This document shows, one piece after another, positions 7,479 to 13,892 of a stretch of DNA of 64,000 nucleotides. Every line of letters begins with the position of its first letter. Position 1 is the stretch's first letter. Made by a program: the position numbers and the translations under genes. The notes beneath the pieces are model-generated. The model was given only the letters and a program-made list of their open reading frames with translations, did no database searches and had not been told where the DNA came from. This stretch comes from an uncultured bacterium (GTDB lineage: Bacteria; Cyanobacteriota; Vampirovibrionia; Gastranaerophilales; Gastranaerophilaceae): assembly GCA_902791985.1 (NCBI GenBank), contig CADAYD010000008.1, positions 1 to 64,000 of the forward strand. Direction: 5' to 3'.

Positions 7479-7712
7479 CTAAACCGCTAACCTACAATTA
7501 GAATCAACCCAAGCGAAATAATCTTTTTCGCAAATATACAAGCGCCCGCCGACCTTACGCAACACTTTATCAAAGCCGTTTTTATTTCTTCGAAAAATAA
7601 TTTGTCTTAACGACTTAACTGTCGGATAAGGGTGAAATTCATTCCATTTTGAAACGGGTATAAGCCCGTAATTTTCCGCTTGTAAATTGTTGTTTTCAGT
7701 TTCTTTTTGCAT
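7479..7712 (-). CDS. Excisionase / AlpA-like HTH protein
   Basis: This 77-residue protein has a MerR-like HTH of the helix_turn_helix_17 / excisionase type. It reads LIPVSKWNEFHPYPTVKSLR (about 17-36), then a recognition segment rich in Arg/Lys, and VGGRLYICEKDYFAWVD (about 53-69), the usual wing and final helix. Such proteins bind near att sites to favour excision or act as small activators. It stands alone with AAGGAG upstream of its ATG, between the LuxR-type gene and the replication genes. It is probably the directionality factor for the integrase. Confidence 0.75.
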   Translation of the reverse strand: MQKETENNNLQAENYGLIPVSKWNEFHPYPTVKSLRQIIFRRNKNGFDKVLRKVGGRLYICEKDYFAWVDSNCRLAV

Positions 7713-7820
7713 TTTTCTTACTCCTTTATATTTGTTTTAATTTGTTTGTAACAATTACAAATATATAAGGATTAGAAATTTTATAATATCCGTACTTTTA
7801 TATAAAAAAATACGTATATT

Positions 7821-8333
7821 TTAACTACTAACAATTTCATATAAAAATTTTAGTAATTTTTCGGGTTTTCTTAATATAGTATCCCCTTTTTTATTTTCAA
7901 ATTCTTTAAATTGTTTGCTATTCCTTATAGTATCTGCAAACATTTTATCCTCACTTATTTTAATAAGCATATTTTTAAAATGCGTTTCAACTGTTCTTTT
8001 TGATATAAACAATTTATCCGCAATATATTGCGCCGTATGTCCTTTTATAAGCAATTTAAAAATTTCGGTTTCCTTTTTTGTGAAATTGCCCGTAATAATA
8101 GAACATGCAACAACCTTTTTTTCTTTTTCGACATTAAAATTACAAATAGTTTGTTTTATAGCGTCAACTTCACGAATAGCGATATATAGTTCATTTATAT
8201 TAAAATTATCATCTTTTGGCGCATTTTCATAAGATTGCACAATTTCGCTTTCAAGTTCGGATAAATCACTTATAAATTTATCTTTTAAGTGTTTAAATTT
8301 TATTCTTAAATCTGCGCCCCGTTTATATTTCAT
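7821..8333 (-). CDS. LuxR-type HTH regulator of the element
   Basis: This 170-residue protein has a coiled helical N-terminal half (about 1-75) without a recognised sensor domain. A clear LuxR/GerE HTH follows (about 85-125), with FTKKETEIFKLL, IADKLFISKRTVETHFKNML. A short helical C-terminus follows. LuxR-type regulators are unusual in very small integrative elements, which normally carry CI- or Cro-like repressors. The ATG lies inside copy B of the 18-bp motif, so the gene may be autoregulated. It is a candidate sensor that triggers excision or replication. Confidence 0.75.
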   Translation of the reverse strand: MKYKRGADLRIKFKHLKDKFISDLSELESEIVQSYENAPKDDNFNINELYIAIREVDAIKQTICNFNVEKEKKVVACSIITGNFTKKETEIFKLLIKGHTAQYIADKLFISKRTVETHFKNMLIKISEDKMFADTIRNSKQFKEFENKKGDTILRKPEKLLKFLYEIVSS

Positions 8334-8348
8334 AGATTTTATTATTTC
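8331..8348. promoter_or_regulatory. Element-specific 18-bp motif, copy B
   Basis: Same CATAGATTTTATTATTTC as copy A. On the minus strand the motif ends in the ATG of the LuxR-type gene, so it covers the leader and start codon. Confidence 0.6.
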
Positions 8349-8387
8349 CTTTAACTAACTCACTAACTAATTATTTTTTTAGTCCCC

Positions 8388-8414
8388 ATGCCTGTTATTG
8401 CTTGCATGCCTGTT
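8388..8414. promoter_or_regulatory. Direct repeat near the LuxR-type gene promoter
   Basis: CATGCCTGTT occurs at 8388-8397 and 8405-8414, 17 bp apart start to start. On the minus strand a TATAAT lies just upstream (about 8426-8431). The repeats therefore fall between promoter and gene, as operator sites would. Confidence 0.5.
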
Positions 8415-8437
8415 TCCTACTCTCAATTATAGTATAA

Positions 8438-8470
8438 GCAAACAAGGCGACCCCCCACGCCCTTGTTTGC
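8438..8470 (-). terminator. Hairpin between the integrase operon and the LuxR-type gene
   Basis: GCAAACAAGG pairs perfectly with CCTTGTTTGC across a C-rich 13-nt loop. It lies 30 bp past the stop of the 82-residue gene. The T-run is poor on the minus strand, so termination may be weak. Confidence 0.45.
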
Positions 8471-8501
8471 GTCATTTTTCTAATCGCAAAATGACAAAAG
8501 T

Positions 8502-8750
8502 TTAAGTCGATTGCTGGCATGGTAACAATTTGTCAATTTCGGATTGTATTAAATTCGCTTTTTCGTCAATAATATGCGCAAAAAATACCGTTCTATATGC
8601 TTTTTCTTTTAATAACATAACGTCTGTATCAGTTTTCATGTCTTGCACTTCGTTAATAAAATTTGTTATTTCATAATTCAACGCTTTAATTGATTCAAGA
8701 TAGCCGTTAAAATCCTCTAATTTGTTTTCATACATTTCTACATCAATCAT
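8502..8750 (-). CDS. Small helical hypothetical protein of the element
   Basis: This 82-residue acidic, almost entirely helical protein (for example MYENKLEDFNGYLESIKALN) has probable coiled-coil character and no recognised motif. It starts 23 bp after the integrase stop with AAAGGAG upstream, so it is co-transcribed with the integrase. Small acidic helical proteins in such positions sometimes antagonise or modulate neighbouring enzymes, but I cannot assign a role. Confidence 0.55.
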   Translation of the reverse strand: MIDVEMYENKLEDFNGYLESIKALNYEITNFINEVQDMKTDTDVMLLKEKAYRTVFFAHIIDEKANLIQSEIDKLLPCQQST

Positions 8751-8773
8751 TTTAAATACTCCTTTTTACTTTG

Positions 8774-9907
8774 TTATTGCGCTTTTAAAAATTCCGTCAA
8801 TATTTTGTCGCCTACTTGATTTATTGCGGGTCTTAAACTGTCGTCCCTTAAATGTGAATATCTATTAGTCATTGCGGAACTTTTATGTCCTAAAATCTTT
8901 TGCGTTATAGGTTGCGAAATTCCGTCCATTGCTTGCCAACTTGCGCCCGTATGCCTTAAATCGTGAAATCTGAAATCTTTAATCCCGCATTGTTTAACAA
9001 TTTTCGGGAATAATTTGCCTATTAAACTTTCTTTTGGTTTTCCGTCGGGCGTTTTAAATATATAGTCATTGTTTAAACTACGGATTTTATTTTGCGCCTT
9101 AAATGTAACAAGTTCCTTATATACAAAATCGTGCATAGGTGTCCCCCTGTCCGTTCCGTTTTTGGTATCAAGGAAATAAAACATTTTGTTTTCAAGGTCA
9201 ACCGTTCCCCAAGTTAAATGCAATATTTCACCTTTTCTTGCGTCTGCTAAAAGTGCAATCAATACGCATAAATACAATTCATAATCGGCGTTTTTGCAAG
9301 CATTCAATAATTTTGCAATTTCTTTTAATTCAAGATAGCGTTTTCGGGCGTTCTTTTCTGATAATTTCTTTACTTTTGCCATAGGGTTTAAATCTAAAAT
9401 ATCAAGGTCGTTTACGCAATAGGCAAAAACTACGCGCATATAAGTCATATATTTGTTTATTGTTGCGGGCGATAATGTATTTTCTGACATTCGCGGGGCA
9501 AGATGTTTCAATTCTTTGTTACGAATCGGGATTTCTTTACGCTTGCGCGCAAGTTTATTTCGACAATCGACAAGCGTTTCGGTCGTCAAACTTGATAAAT
9601 AATATTCGCCGATTTCGTTTTTGTACCAATCAAGCACCATTTTAAACTCTGTTTGTGCTTTTGGTTTACGTTTTGGCAATTCATTTTCTATAAATTTGTC
9701 GATAATTTCGCCAACTGTATATTTTTGCGCTTTACGTTTAGGGAAATTTATATTTTCGCGGATTTCGGTTTCGGTTTTATTTGCCCATTCTTTTGCGTCC
9801 GTTTTAAGTTTAAATGTTTTTGTTACGGGTTTATAGCCCTTAATTCTTATGCTTGCCGTATAACTCGGCTCGCCGTTCTTTTTAATGCGCTTTTTGATTT
9901 CTGCCAT
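8774..9907 (-). CDS. int: Tyrosine recombinase integrase
   Basis: This 377-residue phage-type integrase has an N-terminal arm-binding domain (about 1-60, with YTASIRIKGYKPVTKTF), a SAM-like core-binding domain (about 62-165) and a catalytic domain (about 185-370). The active-site residues are all visible: R224 (ADARKGE), K249, H315 and R318 (HDLRHT), H341 (LGHKS) and Y350 (TNRYSHL). It should catalyse recombination at the tRNA-Lys site that brackets the element. The ATG at 9907 has GAGG upstream. It reads away from the adjacent right att end, and arm-type repeats lie immediately upstream. Confidence 0.95.
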   Translation of the reverse strand: MAEIKKRIKKNGEPSYTASIRIKGYKPVTKTFKLKTDAKEWANKTETEIRENINFPKRKAQKYTVGEIIDKFIENELPKRKPKAQTEFKMVLDWYKNEIGEYYLSSLTTETLVDCRNKLARKRKEIPIRNKELKHLAPRMSENTLSPATINKYMTYMRVVFAYCVNDLDILDLNPMAKVKKLSEKNARKRYLELKEIAKLLNACKNADYELYLCVLIALLADARKGEILHLTWGTVDLENKMFYFLDTKNGTDRGTPMHDFVYKELVTFKAQNKIRSLNNDYIFKTPDGKPKESLIGKLFPKIVKQCGIKDFRFHDLRHTGASWQAMDGISQPITQKILGHKSSAMTNRYSHLRDDSLRPAINQVGDKILTEFLKAQ

Positions 9908-9915
9908 ATTTACCT

Positions 9916-9930
9916 CATAGATTTTATTAT
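9916..9930. promoter_or_regulatory. Element-specific motif, copy C (upstream of integrase)
   Basis: CATAGATTTTATTAT matches the first 15 bases of copies A and B. On the minus strand the sequence reads TATAATAAAATCTATG just before the integrase ribosome binding site. It could itself supply a -10 box. Confidence 0.55.
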
Positions 9931-9945
9931 AAAAAAATAATTTTT

Positions 9946-9971
9946 TGTCGTAATGTCGTAAAAATGTCGTA
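9946..9971. promoter_or_regulatory. Putative integrase arm-type sites, right end
   Basis: TGTCGTA occurs three times in direct orientation at 9946-9952, 9954-9960 and 9965-9971. It lies upstream of int and 130 bp from the right core repeat. The last two copies are spaced 11 bp, like the two copies at the left end. Confidence 0.6.
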
Positions 9972-10100
9972 GCAAATATTTAAAATTTACGAAAAATTAT
10001 AAAACAATATTATCAAATAAAAAATATAAAGTCAATAATAATGCGCATTTTAAGATTTTTAATTTTTTATGATTTTTCTACGTTTTTATATTCCTACCCA

Positions 10101-10142
10101 CTTTTAAGGGATAGGTCGCGCGTTCGAATCGCGCCAAGCGCA
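10101..10142 (+). repeat. attR core (42-bp direct repeat)
   Basis: Exact copy of tRNA-Lys from the anticodon loop to the discriminator base, without a 5' half. It is directly followed by the host's original tRNA terminator. This marks the right end of the element. Confidence 0.93.
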
Positions 10143-10176
10143 AAATAAAAGAGGCTGTAACGGCCTCTTTTATTTT
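10142..10176 (+). terminator. Displaced original tRNA-Lys terminator
   Basis: AAAATAAAAGAGGC pairs perfectly with GCCTCTTTTATTTT around TGTAACG, an ideal bidirectional-type terminator. It begins at the base following the att repeat, where the tRNA-Lys terminator would have been before insertion. Confidence 0.8.
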
Positions 10177-10335
10177 GTTGTATAGCCAAGATTTGAACGC
10201 ATTTTAGCGTTCGAGCGAAATGCGAGCAGAGGCTGAAACAAACGGGTTAGCTTGTGATAAACAAGACAAGCAGGTTTGCGGAATGCCGTTTATTGCGAAC
10301 ATTTCAAGACAATTGCGCCAAGCGCAAAATAAGAA
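10177..10335. other. Non-coding remnant between attR and the HTH gene
   Basis: Contains a GAACGC/GCGTTC hairpin (about 10196-10213) and an 11-base word, GCGAGCAGAGG, that recurs near 58846. At 10315-10332 there is an 18-base copy of the tRNA 3' end plus its downstream flank (GCGCCAAGCGCAAAATAA), also found at 10131-10148. It looks like the scar of an older event at the same site. Confidence 0.5.
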
Positions 10336-10893
10336 CTAAATTTCAATATACTTTTTGGCACATTCAAGCATTGAGTTGACCAGCGCTGAATTCACGCTTA
10401 TATTCATCCCGTTTATCTCTAGCACCTGTTTCATTCGTTCTTCCCATAGGTTATAAATGTCAGACTTATCTAAATCCAAAGTTTCCCCTATCATTAAAAT
10501 CTCTTTAAAATCAATCGGCAGCGGGTATGCTCCTCTTAACATATCAACAATATGCACCCGTTTTTTACGCGGAAATGATTTCAAAAAATTTACCATACTC
10601 ATCTTTTTTTGTTTGAGTACGCTTTTTAAAAATTCTATAGATTCATCCTGCAATATTGGTTCTTGGGGAATTTTGTATTCCTCAAATTCTTCCGGTTTAA
10701 TATCCATTACTGTTGCTATACGCTCCAATGTAGTCGAACGAGTCGAAAACGGGATTGTTTCGTCAATTAAGTTGTAAACATAAGAAAGCGTAACCCCTAT
10801 CATTTCAGCAAAATCTTTTTTATGCAACGAGTTTTTTTCTAAAAAATCTATAACTTTTTGAGAACTTTTTCCTTTTGTTGTTGAACTTTTCAT
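10336..10893 (-). CDS. XRE-type HTH transcriptional regulator
   Basis: This 185-residue protein has an N-terminal Cro/CI-type HTH (about 12-66, with KKDFAEMIGVTLSYVYNLID followed by a helix ending TVMDIKPEEFEEY). A second helical half (about 80-185) weakly resembles another HTH repeat (SMVNFLKSFPRKKRVHIVDML). There is no catalytic motif. It lies just outside the att-bounded element, with its stop 3 bp after the 18-base tRNA-like scar. It may therefore belong to an older integrated element or be chromosomal. AAGGAG precedes the ATG. Confidence 0.7.
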   Translation of the reverse strand: MKSSTTKGKSSQKVIDFLEKNSLHKKDFAEMIGVTLSYVYNLIDETIPFSTRSTTLERIATVMDIKPEEFEEYKIPQEPILQDESIEFLKSVLKQKKMSMVNFLKSFPRKKRVHIVDMLRGAYPLPIDFKEILMIGETLDLDKSDIYNLWEERMKQVLEINGMNISVNSALVNSMLECAKKYIEI

Positions 10894-11022
10894 TTTGTCT
10901 CCTTAAATATTTTTTAATAATTTCTTTCAATGTATTTTTAAATTGCCATTTTTTTAACCTTAAACTTTCTATATCATTGTGGTAATATTTATTTAGGTTA
11001 AAATCATAAAAACGAGGATAAA

Positions 11023-11580
11023 ATGAAATTAGTTGCAGGACTCGGTAATATCGGGGAAAAATATACTTGGACAAGGCATAATGTCGGTTTCATGGTTGTT
11101 GATAAATGGGCAATAAATAACAATATTCAGTTCAAAGAAAACAAAAAACTTCTGTGCTATTTGACAAAATTCAAGCGAGGTGCGGATGATATAATTTTAA
11201 TCAAACCGACAACTTACATGAATTTATCCGGAAATGCTATTTCTGCAGTTATGAATTATTATAAAATTGCAATCGAAGATTTGCTCGTAGTTTATGATGA
11301 TTTATCGATTGAACTCGATAGAATAAGATTTCGCCCGAACGGCTCTGACGGCGGACACAACGGAATAAAATCGATTATTAAAAGTTTAGGAACTCAAGAC
11401 TTTGCAAGACTCAAAATCGGTATTGGACCTCAGCCGCCAATTCCGGCTGAAGAATTTGTGTTGCAAAATTTTTATAAATATCAATTGGATAAATTAAAGC
11501 CGGTACTAAAAACTGCTGTCGAAGGGATAGAATTTTATCTCGACGAAGGTATGGAAAAAGCCCAAAATTTTTATAACTAA
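11023..11580 (+). CDS. pth: Peptidyl-tRNA hydrolase
   Basis: This 185-residue enzyme cleaves peptidyl-tRNA released from stalled ribosomes and recycles tRNA. Family motifs are GLGNIGEKYTWTRHNVGFM near the N-terminus with the catalytic histidine in TRHNVG (about H20), the asparagine in KPTTYMNLSG (about 61-70), and the catalytic aspartate in VVYDDLSIELDRIR. GSDGGHNGIKSI and FARLKIGIGPQP complete the core. The usual length is about 185-195. It is divergent from the XRE-type gene and appears monocistronic. Confidence 0.95.
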   Translation: MKLVAGLGNIGEKYTWTRHNVGFMVVDKWAINNNIQFKENKKLLCYLTKFKRGADDIILIKPTTYMNLSGNAISAVMNYYKIAIEDLLVVYDDLSIELDRIRFRPNGSDGGHNGIKSIIKSLGTQDFARLKIGIGPQPPIPAEEFVLQNFYKYQLDKLKPVLKTAVEGIEFYLDEGMEKAQNFYN

Positions 11581-11728
11581 GCATGCTACAGATTTTTTAG
11601 TGATTATTTTCACTTCCAGTTTTTTTATTTACCGCTAGCAAATTTTATTCCTTACTATACCTATTTTACAAATTCGGTATTGATGTTATAATAGATATGC
11701 ATATATTTTAAATAAGGAGTGTTGATAA

Positions 11729-13129
11729 ATGAGTTTGCCGCTCGCAGAACAATTTGAAGCAAATGAGCAATACGAAGAAGCATATCGTGAGTACAAAAAA
11801 GAGTACGAGTCAAACCCTGATAATATGGGAATATTAGAACGACTCGGACACTTAGCTTTAATTCTTGATAAACTTGATGAAGCCGCAAAATACTATCACG
11901 AAATCCTAAAGCGTGATGTGACTAATCCGCTTGCTTATGAGCAATTGATGACAATATACGAAGATACGGATGCTTACAAATATTATGTGTATCGTGGCAA
12001 TAAGCACTCTATTGAAGGCAAATTGGATTTTGCAATAAACGATTTTAAAAAAGCGCTTTCGATGTGTACTGAAGGTGCACAAACCGCAATGACCCGCTTC
12101 ACATTGGCAAATTTATATAAACAAGCCGGCAAGGACATGAAAGCCATTGATGAATTTAATCTTTTGCTTGAAGGCAGTGATGTTCATGAAGAAATGTTTC
12201 TGCAACTTGCTGATATGTATTTAAAAGACGAAGCTTATTCAAGTGCAATAGACACATTGATGCGAGCAAAACAAAAAGGGTTTGATTCTGCCAAAATCAA
12301 CGAGGGTATTGCAGCTGTATACTTAAAAAGCGGCGAGCCACAAAAAGCGATTGAATACACACAGGATGAACTTTTAAAAATTCAGTGTATGCTTGAAATC
12401 GGACAGATTGAGGAAGCATATGAAAAGTTAAATGCATTGCCGGAAGAACTTAAAAAGGTTCCGCGATATTTCACTTTAAAAGCGCAATATTATTATTCTG
12501 CGAAGAAATTTGATCAAGCACTTGAATGTATAAACGAATATAATTCACTTGCTCCGAATTCTCCTCTCACATACCAAATGCGTGCGCTTGTATACGATGA
12601 AAAAGGAGATGAATACAATTCACACCTAAATTGGGGCCGATATAATATTTTAAGACAAAATTATGATATAGCAATAAATGAATATCTTAACGCAGTTCAA
12701 ATCAATGACGATGATGTTGATTTATTGTTTGAACTGGCAGCATTACTTGAAGATAACAAAGAAATTGACCACGCAAGTGAGTATTATGTTAAAATCGTAA
12801 AAAAAGACCCTAAAAATAAAGAAGCACTTAGAAAATTGGCGTCTTACCGCGAAAGTATAGGAGACTATCAAGGGCAAATCTCTTACTTGCAAAAACTTGT
12901 TGAAGTTGACGGAAACGATTCAGATGCATTAAAAAATCTTGGACGCGCTTACGAAAAAGCAAGAGCCAACTCAAAAGCACTCGAAATTTATCAACACTAT
13001 ATTGAGATTGTAAAAAGTCCGGCTGAATATAAGATTATCAAAGACAAAATTGAAAAACTTCAAAATAGCGCAAGTGCAGAAGAATCTGAAGGCTTGCTTG
13101 ATAAAATTATGAAAATTTTTGGGAAATAA
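11729..13129 (+). CDS. Tetratricopeptide repeat protein
   Basis: This 466-residue protein consists almost wholly of TPR units of about 34 residues. At least ten can be discerned from residue 8 to 440, with typical W/L-G-Y-A-A-F-P spacing (for example AIDEFNLLLEG, AIEYTQDELL, AINEYLNAVQIN, KALEIYQHYIE). No signal peptide or membrane segment is visible, so it is probably a cytoplasmic scaffold. The ATG has AAGGAG at ideal spacing. It is the first of two long TPR proteins in the window; the other is at 45.8 kb. Partners are unknown. Confidence 0.85.
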   Translation: MSLPLAEQFEANEQYEEAYREYKKEYESNPDNMGILERLGHLALILDKLDEAAKYYHEILKRDVTNPLAYEQLMTIYEDTDAYKYYVYRGNKHSIEGKLDFAINDFKKALSMCTEGAQTAMTRFTLANLYKQAGKDMKAIDEFNLLLEGSDVHEEMFLQLADMYLKDEAYSSAIDTLMRAKQKGFDSAKINEGIAAVYLKSGEPQKAIEYTQDELLKIQCMLEIGQIEEAYEKLNALPEELKKVPRYFTLKAQYYYSAKKFDQALECINEYNSLAPNSPLTYQMRALVYDEKGDEYNSHLNWGRYNILRQNYDIAINEYLNAVQINDDDVDLLFELAALLEDNKEIDHASEYYVKIVKKDPKNKEALRKLASYRESIGDYQGQISYLQKLVEVDGNDSDALKNLGRAYEKARANSKALEIYQHYIEIVKSPAEYKIIKDKIEKLQNSASAEESEGLLDKIMKIFGK

Positions 13130-13253
13130 TATTTAAGGCAATTAAACCTTAATAAAATTATTAATATTTGTTAACAAATCCCAATAATTTTTAAAGTTTT
13201 TATAAATAGGTGTCGATATCTTATTTGTAATTAGTTTAAAGGAGTAAACAGTT

Positions 13254-13406
13254 ATGAAGAAGATAACAACACCATCCTATAATAGATGCGAAAGTGTTGA
13301 ATTAATATTAAGAGGAGCAAAAAAACGCAGAGCGCTTGCTTATTCCATCGCTGCAGAAGTAAATTCTAATGCAGGAGTAAAAGCAAATTTGCGCGCAGTG
13401 AAGTAA
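13254..13406 (+). CDS. 50-residue basic hypothetical protein
   Basis: A short reading frame starts at ATG 13254, 7 nt after AAAGGAG, and ends at TAA 13404-13406. The product, starting MKKITTPSYNRCESVELI, is basic (RGAKKRRALAYSIAAEVN) and probably helical. A rho-independent terminator follows about 50 bp later, so it forms a complete transcription unit. Function is unknown. A nucleic-acid-binding peptide is plausible from the Arg/Lys cluster, but this is only a guess. Confidence 0.6.
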   Translation: MKKITTPSYNRCESVELILRGAKKRRALAYSIAAEVNSNAGVKANLRAVK

Positions 13407-13456
13407 TTTATGCTACGAGAGTATTAAACTAAAAATAAGAAGAGAGCATTTATAAC

Positions 13457-13484
13457 ACCGGTTCAAAAGAACCGGCTTTTTATT
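13457..13484 (+). terminator. Rho-independent terminator after the 50-residue gene
   Basis: CCGGTTC pairs with GAACCGG around AAAA, followed by CTTTTTATTATTTTTT. Confidence 0.85.
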
Positions 13485-13551
13485 ATTTTTTGCAATATAT
13501 AAAAAAATTTGCTACAATCAAATTTGTCAGATTTAATATGGAGTTATAGAA

Positions 13552-13872
13552 ATGGTTGGGAAATCAAATAAAACAGCTGCAAAACACGGAACTACAATTG
13601 CTTATGATATATGTGCATTAGTTTTTTGCCTCTGCCCTTTGTTAACAACAATTTTTGGTATTGATTACCATAATGCCAATAATATTGTTCAAACCGCAGG
13701 AAAAATGTTTGCATTATCGCTATTTCCGCTTGCAATAGCACTGATTGGAATTTTTAACAAAAAAGCAAGTAATGAAACAAGTCATATTGCATTAGCAACC
13801 GTATTTATACTTGAAATAATTTACCTAATGATATTACTAATAGGCTTTTTAGACGGCGGGAAATTATTTTAA
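13552..13872 (+). CDS. Small membrane protein, unknown function
   Basis: This 106-residue protein has three predicted membrane helices: about 18-37 (YDICALVFCLCPLLTTIFG), 50-68 (MFALSLFPLAIALIGIF) and 80-100 (IALATVFILEIIYLMILLIG). The N-terminus is short and basic and the C-terminus short. No family is recognised. It converges with the 1450-residue gene, 20 bp apart, with no terminator visible between them. Confidence 0.6.
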   Translation: MVGKSNKTAAKHGTTIAYDICALVFCLCPLLTTIFGIDYHNANNIVQTAGKMFALSLFPLAIALIGIFNKKASNETSHIALATVFILEIIYLMILLIGFLDGGKLF

Positions 13873-13892
13873 TCAACTGAAAATTCAATATA

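Larger units (their letters stand above)
5195..10142. mobile_element. Integrative genetic element in tRNA-Lys (phage satellite or prophage remnant)
   Basis: A 42-bp direct repeat of the 3' part of tRNA-Lys brackets 4.95 kb. All eight genes inside lie on the minus strand, from the integrase at the right end to an HK97-gp10-like phage gene at the left. Direct repeats TGTCGTA lie near both ends and look like integrase arm sites. The element has a probable excisionase, a LuxR-type HTH protein, two replication/HTH proteins and an iteron-like repeat array. No capsid, terminase, portal, tail-fibre or lysis gene is present. It therefore looks like a minimal satellite or a heavily reduced prophage rather than an autonomous phage. 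Confidence 0.9.

Noticed and set aside
10820-11074. 84-codon minus-strand frame upstream of the XRE-type gene
   Set aside because: It overlaps the start of pth and the regulator in another frame, with no ribosome binding site or recognised sequence.
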